This document shows, piece by piece, positions 57,936 through 64,000 of a DNA stretch of 64,000 nucleotides. Source of the stretch: Desulfonatronum sp. SC1 (GTDB lineage Bacteria; Desulfobacterota; Desulfovibrionia; Desulfovibrionales; Desulfonatronaceae). The stretch spans positions 1-64,000 of the forward strand of contig NZ_PZKN01000017.1 in NCBI RefSeq assembly GCF_003046795.1. The letters run 5' to 3'. Within the stretch, counting starts at the first letter, position 1, and every line of letters starts with the position of its first letter. A model generated the notes under the pieces. It saw nothing but the letters and a program-made list of their open reading frames with translations, did not search any database and was not told the DNA's origin. The position numbers were made by a program, and so were the translations under genes.

Positions 57936-59243
57936 ATGACCAGATTTCTTGACACCACCACGGACTGCAAGGTTCGCGACATGTCCCTGGCCCAATGGGG
58001 CCGCCAGGAGATCGAGATCGCGGAAACCGAGATGCCCGGGCTGATGGCCCTGCGCGAAGAGTTCGGCCCGTCCAAGCCCCTGAAGGGCGCGCGCATCGCC
58101 GGTTGCCTGCATATGACCATCCAGACCGCGGTGCTCATCGAAACCCTGATCCACCTGGGCGCGGAGGTCCGGTGGAGTTCCTGCAACATCTTCTCCACCC
58201 AGGACCACGCCGCCTCGGCCATTGCCGCCGCCGGGATTCCGGTTTTCGCCTGGAAGGGCGAAACCGAGGAGGAATACTGGTGGTGCGTGGATCAGACCAT
58301 CCAGGGCCCGGACGGCTGGACCCCGAACATGCTCCTGGACGACGGCGGGGACCTGACCCAGGTGCTGCATGAGAAGCGCCCGGAAATCATGGCGGGTGTG
58401 CGCGGCCTGTCCGAGGAAACCACCACCGGCGTGCACCGGCTCTATCAGATGGAAAAGGTCGGCACTCTGAAGTGCCCGGCCTTCAACGTCAACGATTCCG
58501 TGACCAAGAGCAAGTTCGACAACCTCTACGGCTGCCGGGAGTCCCTGGCCGACGGGATCAAGCGGGCCACGGACGTGATGGTGGCCGGCAAGGTCGTTGT
58601 GGTGGCCGGATACGGAGACGTGGGCAAGGGCTGCGCCCAGGCCATGCGCGGCCTGGGGGCCCGGGTGCTGATCACGGAGGTCGACCCGATCATCGCCCTG
58701 CAGGCGGCCATGGAAGGCTACCAGGTGCTGACCATGGAAGAGGCCGCGCCGCTGGGCGATATCTTCGTCACGGCCACGGGCTGCCGGGACGTTGTCACCC
58801 GTGCGCACATGGACGTGATGAAGAACCAATCCATTGTCTGCAACATCGGTCACTTCGACCTGGAAATCGACGTGGCCGGGATTCGCGAGCTGAACTGGAT
58901 CAACATCAAGCCCCAGGTGGACCACATCGAGTTCCCGGACGGCAAGCGGATCATCCTTTTGGCCGAGGGACGGCTGGTCAACCTGGGCTGCGCCACGGGC
59001 CACCCCTCCTTCGTGATGTCCGCCTCCTTCACCAACCAGGTCATCGCCCAGATCGAACTGTGGACCAACCCCGACAAGTACGAGAACAAGGTTTACGTCC
59101 TGCCCAAGCTGCTGGACGAGAAGGTGGCCCGGTTGCATCTGGGCAAACTGGGCGTGGGGCTGACCACTCTGACCACGGCCCAGGCCGACTATCTGGGCGT
59201 GTCTCTGGACGGCCCCTACAAGCCGGACTACTATCGCTACTAA
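57936..59243 (+). CDS. ahcY: S-adenosylhomocysteine hydrolase
   Basis: 435 residues. NAD-binding [10 protein letters not shown] (225-234), substrate motifs [13 protein letters not shown] (83-95), [13 protein letters not shown] (184-196, with the active-site Lys191) and the C-terminal YKPDYYRY. It splits S-adenosylhomocysteine into adenosine and homocysteine with bound NAD, recycling the product of methyltransferases such as UbiE/MenG. The start ATG 57936 has AAAGGAG about nine bases upstream. Its stop overlaps the ATG of the cyclo-ligase gene (TAATG), giving coupling. I found no SAH-riboswitch-like structure in the 165 bases before it. Confidence 0.97.
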   Translation: MTRFLDTTTDCKVRDMSLAQWGRQEIEIAETEMPGLMALREEFGPSKPLKGARIAGCLHMTIQTAVLIETLIHLGAEVRWSSCNIFSTQDHAASAIAAAGIPVFAWKGETEEEYWWCVDQTIQGPDGWTPNMLLDDGGDLTQVLHEKRPEIMAGVRGLSEETTTGVHRLYQMEKVGTLKCPAFNVNDSVTKSKFDNLYGCRESLADGIKRATDVMVAGKVVVVAGYGDVGKGCAQAMRGLGARVLITEVDPIIALQAAMEGYQVLTMEEAAPLGDIFVTATGCRDVVTRAHMDVMKNQSIVCNIGHFDLEIDVAGIRELNWINIKPQVDHIEFPDGKRIILLAEGRLVNLGCATGHPSFVMSASFTNQVIAQIELWTNPDKYENKVYVLPKLLDEKVARLHLGKLGVGLTTLTTAQADYLGVSLDGPYKPDYYRY

Positions 59244-59824
59244 TGGACAAGGCCGCGCTGCGCCGCGGGTTGCGGGTTCGGCGCGAGGCGTCGGCCGCGG
59301 CCCCGGCGGTCCACGAACTAATTCACCACCAGGTTCGCGGCCTGCCCGAGTGGGCCCGGATACTCGGCGGGTCGCGGACCGTCCTGGTTTATCTGCCTTT
59401 GCCGGGCGAAGTGGACACGTGGCCGCTGATTCGAGAACTCTGGGGCCGGGGTGCGCGCACCCTGGCCCCTTGTTGTTGTCCGGAGCGCTCCGGGGAAATG
59501 GATTTTCTGGAGTTTCAATCCGCGGACGAGCTTGTGCCCGGTCGCTACGACATCCTGGAGCCGGACCGCCAGATCTGCCGCCTCTGCGCCCCGCGCGACG
59601 CGGACGCCGTGCTGGTCCCGGCCCTGGCCTTTGACCGCGACGGATACCGGCTGGGCTTCGGCGGCGGCTACTACGACCGCCTGCTCTCCCGGCTCGATCC
59701 GCACATCCTGGCCATCGGCCTGACCTTTCACGACACCCTACTGGACCGCCTGCCCCGGGAAGCCCACGACCAGCCCGTGCGCGTCGTCTGCACGGAGCGG
59801 GAAACCATCCGTCCCCAGCGATGA
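59243..59824 (+). CDS. 5-formyltetrahydrofolate cyclo-ligase family protein
   Basis: 193 residues from ATG 59243 (TAATG overlap with ahcY). Family marks: basic N-terminus [16 protein letters not shown], the YLPLPGEVDT and VLVPALAFDRDGYRLGFGGGYYDRLL motif (about 130-155; ATP-binding Gly-rich loop) near the C-terminus. The enzyme makes 5,10-methenyl-THF from 5-formyl-THF with ATP, returning folate to one-carbon metabolism. It fits beside ahcY as part of methyl-group and folate recycling. It overlaps pgeF by four bases. Confidence 0.92.
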   Translation: MDKAALRRGLRVRREASAAAPAVHELIHHQVRGLPEWARILGGSRTVLVYLPLPGEVDTWPLIRELWGRGARTLAPCCCPERSGEMDFLEFQSADELVPGRYDILEPDRQICRLCAPRDADAVLVPALAFDRDGYRLGFGGGYYDRLLSRLDPHILAIGLTFHDTLLDRLPREAHDQPVRVVCTERETIRPQR

Positions 59825-60606
59825 TCATCATCCCTTTCGCATTTCCCAGCCTGCCGAACATCAAGGCGGCCTTCACCACACGGCTGGGCGGCGTGAGCCA
59901 AGAGCCTTGCGCCGAGGCCAATCTGTCCTGGGAAGTGGGGGACGAGGACGCCCGGGTCCTGGCCAACCGCCGGATTCTGCAACGCCGACTGGGCTTCGAC
60001 CACTGGTTCGAGACCAGACAAGTGCATGGCGTGGAGATGGTCATCGACCCAGGCCCGGGAACGGGCGCAGGACCAGGCGCGGGAACGGGCACGGAAACCG
60101 GAACGGACGACATCTCCCTAGGCCCAACCCTGGAGGCCGACGGTTCGGCCACCTCCCGCGCCGGTCTGGCCCTGATCGTGAAAACCGCGGACTGCCAGCC
60201 CATCCTCCTGGCCCACCGGGACGGGGGGCACGTGGCGGCCCTGCACTGCGGCTGGCGCGGCAACCGCCAGGACTTCCCCCAAAAAGGCGTGGCCGCGTTC
60301 TGCCAAGCCTACGGCCTGCGGCCCGAGGATATCCTGGCCGTGCGCGGCCCCAGCCTGGGGCCCTCGGCCAGTGAATTCGTCAATTTTGACTTGGAATGGG
60401 GCGACGCATTCCGGGACTACTTCAACCCCGCGACCAAAACCGTGGATCTCTGGCGGCTGACCCGGGACCAACTCCTGACCGCCGGCCTGCGCCCGGACCA
60501 CATCTTCGGTCTGGACCTCTGCACCGCCAACCTGCCCGAAACCTTCTTCTCCTATCGCCGCGACAAGATCACCGGCCGTCAGGTCGGACTGATCTGGATC
60601 GCCTGA
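59821..60606 (+). CDS. pgeF: PgeF/YfiH-type peptidoglycan editing or purine nucleosidase protein
   Basis: 261 residues. Multicopper-polyphenol-oxidoreductase (DUF152, YfiH) fold with the zinc ligands visible in ETRQVHGVEM, TADCQPILL and ALHCGWRGN. The family acts on purine nucleosides and edits peptidoglycan precursors. A Gly/Thr/Pro-rich insertion (PGPGTGAGPGAGTGTETGTD, about residues 77-97) lies after the first His-bearing strand and is encoded by a repetitive tract at 60053-60108. It starts inside an ATGA overlap with the cyclo-ligase gene, so the three are one operon. Confidence 0.9.
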   Translation: MIIIPFAFPSLPNIKAAFTTRLGGVSQEPCAEANLSWEVGDEDARVLANRRILQRRLGFDHWFETRQVHGVEMVIDPGPGTGAGPGAGTGTETGTDDISLGPTLEADGSATSRAGLALIVKTADCQPILLAHRDGGHVAALHCGWRGNRQDFPQKGVAAFCQAYGLRPEDILAVRGPSLGPSASEFVNFDLEWGDAFRDYFNPATKTVDLWRLTRDQLLTAGLRPDHIFGLDLCTANLPETFFSYRRDKITGRQVGLIWIA

Positions 60607-60698
60607 CCCTGTTCTTGATCCTGGGCGGCCACTTTTGGCCGGAGGCTCCCTGGCGGACTGGGGGCAAGTCGTTTAAAAGCGAAAATCTCTCAATTGCC

Positions 60699-60956
60699 TC
60701 AACGATAAACATCTTTCCCGTGACCAATCGTGACAATCCATACAGTGAGTTCATCATCCTGGATGGTATAAACGATGCGGTATTTTCTTTGGCGCAGGCG
60801 GTACCGTTCCTGTCCCGTCAACTTTTCGCTTCCTGGCGGGCGAGGGTCGTTTTCCAGGTCTTTGATGCGACCAAGGATTTTCATGACATCCTTTTTCGGA
60901 ATGCCGGAAAGGTCTTTTTCCACGGATTTCCTGAAAAATATGCTATATCCGGCCAT
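60699..60956 (-). CDS. RelE/ParE-family toxin
   Basis: 85 residues. RelE-fold pattern: YSIFFRKSVEKDLSGIPKKD at the start, LENDPRPPGSEKLTGQERYRLRQRKYRIVYTI in the middle with the conserved basic and aromatic residues, and a VTIGHGKDVYR end. RelE-type toxins cleave mRNA at the ribosome; ParE-type ones poison gyrase, and the sequence does not decide. It follows the antitoxin with a 14-base overlap, the normal order for RHH-RelE pairs. Confidence 0.9.
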   Translation of the reverse strand: MAGYSIFFRKSVEKDLSGIPKKDVMKILGRIKDLENDPRPPGSEKLTGQERYRLRQRKYRIVYTIQDDELTVWIVTIGHGKDVYR

Positions 60957-61176
60957 CTTCCCTGAGCCTCTTCAACATTTCATCATAACTGAGAAGGGGC
61001 TCATTCGCCCGGTTGTCGAATGCCGCAAGATCATCGGCATCTTCGGCAAGGGCATTTTTCACGGCGGAATTGACAAGATCCGAAATGGATCGGGATGTCT
61101 CCAACGCCTTCATTTTAAGAGCCTTATGAACAATCTCATCCAGATAAACCGTGGCGCGCTTGACTGTTGCTTCCAT
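60943..61176 (-). CDS. RHH/CopG-like antitoxin
   Basis: 77 residues from ATG 61176, with GGAGG upstream; a longer start at 61215 is less likely. The N-terminal half MEATVKRATVYLDEIVHKAL, then LETSRSISDLVNSAVKNAL, is a ribbon-helix-helix DNA-binding domain. The acidic C-terminus (ALAEDADDLAAFDNRANEP) should wrap the RelE partner. It represses its own promoter. This type II toxin-antitoxin pair opens the accessory region at the right side of the window. Confidence 0.88.
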   Translation of the reverse strand: MEATVKRATVYLDEIVHKALKMKALETSRSISDLVNSAVKNALAEDADDLAAFDNRANEPLLSYDEMLKRLREDGRI

Positions 61177-61179
61177 ATT

Positions 61180-61555
61180 ATCGCCTCCATTTGTTTGAAG
61201 ACGTTCTAGCGCCAAAACGCTCTGACGTCAAAACGTTTTACTCGTATTGCAACCCAATACCCTCCGTGAAACTTGAGCTTCTCACGTTTCCGCAACATCC
61301 ATGAACCATGCCCCCTCGCAACCCGGAAGTATGACGCGGCTCCGGAAGCCACGTGCCGTCCTCTGGTTGCGGGCGACGGCGTCGTCTGCTCGGCGATGCG
61401 CCCCAGAGGTTGCCTGGCCATGGCCGGCTGTTCCCTCCGGCCCGGTGTCCAGGCAATAATCACTTCTCCTCCATGTGCATGCTCTTCTACCGAAAATGTT
61501 CAACGCAACGCACAAGACAAATCGGGGCTCAAGGCCAGCGCTGGTTGCATCCATG
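61180..61555. other. Non-coding stretch in the accessory region
   Basis: No supported gene. Only the toxin-antitoxin promoter is expected at its left end, where ACGTCAAAACGTTT around 61225 is a near-palindrome that might be the operator. Confidence 0.35.
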
Positions 61556-61777
61556 CCCAGCGTGGTTTACGTGAATTCGAAATATTTCCATAGGCTGGGG
61601 TTGCTGCTGGAAGCCATTCGCCACACGAATCGAGCCGATATTTTCGACAACTCCGGCTCCGCGCAAATCTGGCTTGCGGAAGTAACCGATGGCATCATGC
61701 TGACCATGAAAACGGACAGTATGTCCGCGTGGTTCAAAACAGCCGTGTGGGATAAAATGCAGGACGGCCACGCGTAA
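61556..61777 (+). pseudogene. Zeta-toxin-like protein, 3' fragment
   Basis: The frame reads LLLEAIRHTNRADIFDNSG, then WLAEVTDGIMLTMKTDSMSAWFKTAVWDK, which matches the C-terminal end of zeta-toxin-like P-loop proteins (typically RAYIFDNSG and LVAEITDG). The kinase core with its Walker A is absent; upstream of 61556 the frame loses similarity. It is a remnant. Confidence 0.55.
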
Positions 61778-61780
61778 TGA

Positions 61781-61963
61781 AAGCAACTGGCCGACCTGTT
61801 TCAGGCCTCGCGCACCAATGTGATGGAGCACATCGCAAATATCTACGCCGAGGGCGAACTGAGCCAAGAGGCTTCCTGTCGGGATTTCCGACGAGTTCGC
61901 ACCTTCGAGGTTGGCTTTATGCCTATATTTATAGGTGTGCCAGGAGCTACTGTACAAAGCTGA
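61781..61963 (+). pseudogene. RhuM-family protein fragment
   Basis: A 60-codon piece without start reads KQLADLFQASRTNVMEHIAN, then IYAEGELSQEASCRDFRRVR. This is the winged-helix-like region of RhuM-type virulence or phage proteins (QMAELFQTTKQNISLHIKNI...EGEL...A). The rest is missing. Together with the zeta-toxin fragment it marks a degraded toxin or phage-defence cargo. Confidence 0.55.
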
Positions 61964-62131
61964 CTTCAGCCCAAGGCATAAAGCTGACCTCGGCGTCAGG
62001 ATGCAGCCGACATGTTTTTCTTAAAAATTTGAAATAGCTGAGCTTGTGGAGGCTTCCTGGTTGAAGAAGTACCAGCCAAATTGATGGGCGATACGGTCCG
62101 GATTTTGAGGGTCGGAGTTTTGCGAATTCCG

Positions 62132-62137
62132 TATAAT
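62132..62137 (+). promoter_or_regulatory. Possible -10 hexamer TATAAT
   Basis: TATAAT lies seven bases before the palindromic element. No good -35 box stands at 16-18 bases, so its promoter function is doubtful. If active, the nested palindromes would be transcribed. Confidence 0.25.
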
Positions 62138-62143
62138 ACACCT

Positions 62144-62315
62144 GTTCCCGCGACGCATCCGCGTCGCGGGAACGGGCCGGGGCTGACTGCGTCCAGTCGG
62201 TTGCCCTCGCCGCGGATGCCGCGTCGAGAACAACCGACTGGACCGGACTTCGGCCTGTCCTTGCGCAAGCGAGCTTGCTCCAGAACAGGCCGAAGCCGGT
62301 CAGCCCCGGCCCGTT
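62144..62315. repeat. Nested multi-branched palindromic element
   Basis: Four perfect or near-perfect stems pack into 172 bases. Hairpin A: 62144-62156 with 62161-62173 (13 bp, 4-nt loop). Outer stem B: 62171-62187 with 62299-62315 (17 bp). Inside B lie hairpin C, 62191-62203 with 62231-62243 (13 bp), and hairpin D, 62248-62258 with 62285-62295 (11 bp, extended by CCGG/CCGG). C and D contain further small stems. A and B share three bases, so they compete or stack. The GC content is far above that of the surrounding AT-rich DNA. It is non-coding by appearance. Confidence 0.8.
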
Positions 62316-62439
62316 AGCCGTCATCATTCCTTCCCTATTTGAGGCTGAGGTACGCACTGTGAGCATAAAAATGGCTGGCAATCAGGATTTTAACAGATTG
62401 AACGTTATTTTTCCTGGAAACGCAAGCGATTCCGGCGTG

Positions 62440-62637
62440 TTAAATCGCCAACTCCTGTAAAACCCCACTGCTCACCCCGTAGCCCATGGCCTTCAGTATC
62501 TGGGCCTGGGCGTCGCTTGGTTCCTCAAGCTTGCGGGTCGCTTTTCGTGCCCCGGCATTCCAACAAAGACATGAATGGAGTGTGCGCATCTGCTGCATTG
62601 TTGTGGCAGCTGAGAGCTTCAGCCCAGCCTTGGCCAA
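62440..62637 (-). pseudogene. Possible transposase C-terminal remnant
   Basis: 65 codons, ending MRTLHSCLCWNAGARKATRK, LEEPSDAQAQILKAMGY and GVLQEL. The C-terminal pattern (RTLHS....KATRKLEEPTDAQAQILKALGY) is similar to the ends of IS1634-type transposases as I remember them. The rest of the transposase is absent, and no terminal repeats were found. This assignment rests on memory of the motif only. Confidence 0.4.
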
Positions 62638-62736
62638 ACTTCACTTCTTTATCCGAAAAGTATAAAATTACACTGAAATAGCTTAGTGTGATATATTTTC
62701 ATTATTATGATTCACCAGGAAACAAGCTATATCTTT

Positions 62737-64000
62737 TTAATTATTGTATTTTGGCAAAAAACCTTTATGCAATGCTTTTGTGTCAATAAATATATAGTTT
62801 TTATAATAAGAAACAGGAAACAATGACGTATAAGAGCAATACGCCTTTTCTGTCCATTCCCCTATGTAGATATCTACTCCATAGTAATTTTCTTTTACAA
62901 AAGAGTTATCAGTGTATGGTATAGGGCGATTCAGTGAAAAAATCTTCTTATATTCAACTGCTCCTGCTACTATAAGCAATCCAAAAGCTGTAAGCACAAA
63001 AAACCGACAAATTCCATTATTGAGGATGCATATTTTTCTATACATGTGTTGATATAAAAAAAATAAAAAGCTAACACTCAAAGCCAAGCGAACAATACTA
63101 CTAACATTATAACTTACCATATAGAAAAAAAGAAAATTTACTGCAATCACAACAATAAACAGTGATTCAGTAGATGTATTCACTCTTTTTATATCGATAA
63201 AGTATGCAGATAGTATGGCAAGCATTATGAAGATCGGCATAAGAAAGAGTATGCCGAGAAAGCGTACGTCTGGGGCTGTAAAAAACCAAAACAAAAGAGA
63301 CGGCATCCAAACTATCAAGAACGAAAATATATATTTAGCTGTTCTTGCATAAAATAGATTGTCTTTGATAAATATAATTACCAATATTCCAAGAAGCGAA
63401 ATATATATTCCGACATGATAAAATATAAATTTTGAATAAGCCTTTATCCAGAAACCAATCCAACCCATATATGCAAATTCACTATCCTGGGCATGAGCAT
63501 GGTTGCTTCTCGCCCAACTTAGAGCACCTGCTGTAAAATTTTCTAATGCTTCTCTATTGCTCCATGTTAGATTTAGATTTGTGAAAGAAATTGGAAAAAT
63601 TAATGCTCCGCTTTTTATAATATGATGTGCTATGTATGGTATTAACAAAATAGTTGCTAAAGAAATGTATACAAAATATATTCGCTTGCCTCCTCTTTCA
63701 TTCAGAAGCCAAATGAATGAAACAACACATGCAATTGTTGATACTAAGAACAACGAAGATGCTTTCACAAAAACAATCGAAACAGACACAAGTACAAGGA
63801 TTAAAAAATTTGTCATATTTGAACATGATAAGAATTTGCAAAAATATAAAACAAGAACATAGCTTATTATGTAGTATGCTATATCAGGAAAATGCCCAAG
63901 TAGTTTTTCAGACTCATGCCATGCTGTAGGTATGCTGAGCGGATAAATTATCACAATAAAAAAACTCAACATTACAAAGTTTTTGAAAATTTGTTGATCT
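62737..64000 (-). CDS. AT-rich multi-spanning membrane protein (partial)
   Basis: At least 420 codons; the frame stays open to the window edge (reads DQQIFKNFVMLS before the internal Met at 63972), so the start is missing. About ten hydrophobic helices alternate with short loops. A FTAPDVRFLGILFLMPIFI segment in the middle recalls polytopic glycan or O-antigen-associated membrane proteins, in which WSTAPDLRF-type motifs occur. I cannot assign a family. GC content is near 30 percent against about 60 in the core, a clear sign of transfer. It is probably part of a surface-polysaccharide or mobile island continuing to the right. Confidence 0.7.
   Translation of the reverse strand, partial: DQQIFKNFVMLSFFIVIIYPLSIPTAWHESEKLLGHFPDIAYYIISYVLVLYFCKFLSCSNMTNFLILVLVSVSIVFVKASSLFLVSTIACVVSFIWLLNERGGKRIYFVYISLATILLIPYIAHHIIKSGALIFPISFTNLNLTWSNREALENFTAGALSWARSNHAHAQDSEFAYMGWIGFWIKAYSKFIFYHVGIYISLLGILVIIFIKDNLFYARTAKYIFSFLIVWMPSLLFWFFTAPDVRFLGILFLMPIFIMLAILSAYFIDIKRVNTSTESLFIVVIAVNFLFFYMVSYNVSSIVRLALSVSFLFFLYQHMYRKICILNNGICRFFVLTAFGLLIVAGAVEYKKIFSLNRPIPYTDNSFVKENYYGVDIYIGEWTEKAYCSYTSLFPVSYYKNYIFIDTKALHKGFLPKYNN

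Noticed and set aside
61273-61593. Plus- and minus-strand frames of 70-106 codons between antitoxin and zeta-like fragment
   Set aside because: Mixed composition, no ribosome-binding sites, mutual overlap on both strands.
61947-62381. Minus-strand 144-codon frame across the palindromic element
   Set aside because: Its codons derive from the inverted repeats themselves; no start site or protein-like pattern outside them.

Overview
The window looks like a chromosome segment of a sulfate-reducing member of the Desulfovibrionales (a Desulfovibrio/Desulfonatronum-type bacterium). Evidence: a periplasmic tetraheme cytochrome c3; an adenylate kinase with the Cys129/His135/Cys151/Cys154 metal site known from Desulfovibrio gigas; the futalosine (MqnA/B/D) menaquinone route; and a rhodanese-rubrerythrin fusion. 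This is inference from gene content; no rRNA is present. Most of the window is GC-rich, densely coded core DNA. Both ends are AT-richer, gene-poor and full of remnants.

Layout. 1-3277 is the right end of an integrated island: a frameshifted Lcl/DUF1566-type gene, two small secreted proteins, an IS66-type remnant and long empty stretches. It ends exactly at a 44-nt 3' fragment of a tRNA-Pro (3278-3321), the expected scar of tRNA-targeted integration. 3411-9314 is the tig-clpP-clpX-lon protein quality-control group, followed by tRNA-Leu. 9713-20649 holds mqnD-mqnB, a DUF2065 gene, ubiE/menG, a large acidic coiled-coil protein, cytochrome c3, an M16C metallopeptidase, adk, mqnA and a membrane-anchored coiled-coil protein. 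After tRNA-Thr come a polar amino-acid ABC transporter (21185-23457), an orphan membrane protein, a MITE-like repeat and a NarL-type response regulator.

25785-44358 is a nearly complete type VI secretion system read leftwards: tssA, tssB, tssC, hcp, tssE, tssF, tssG, clpV, a gene of unknown function, tssJ, tssK, tssL, tssM and an AMIN-domain gene. No vgrG, PAAR or recognisable effector/immunity pair is present, so the spike and cargo must lie elsewhere. An unusually strong hairpin lies between hcp and tssE.

44589-60606 is housekeeping and stress DNA: class II photolyase, rhodanese-rubrerythrin, an FAD/NAD(P) oxidoreductase, a cell-wall amidase, the RdgB nucleotide-pool cleaner, a histidine kinase whose sensor domain carries a c-type heme motif, a glycosyltransferase with an extra Rossmann-like domain, a DsbD-type thiol-disulfide transporter, tRNA-Lys, tRNA-Arg, murA, tRNA-His, and the ahcY / 5-formyl-THF cyclo-ligase / pgeF run. 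From 60699 rightwards the sequence becomes accessory again: a RelE/antitoxin pair, fragments of zeta-toxin-like, RhuM-like and transposase genes, a strikingly nested palindromic element (62144-62315), and an AT-rich multi-spanning membrane protein cut by the window edge.

A recurrent theme is in-frame simple-sequence tracts that lengthen linkers in clpV, tssA, tssG, the glycosyltransferase and pgeF, plus a minisatellite-like tract at the start of tssJ. None of these interrupts a reading frame.
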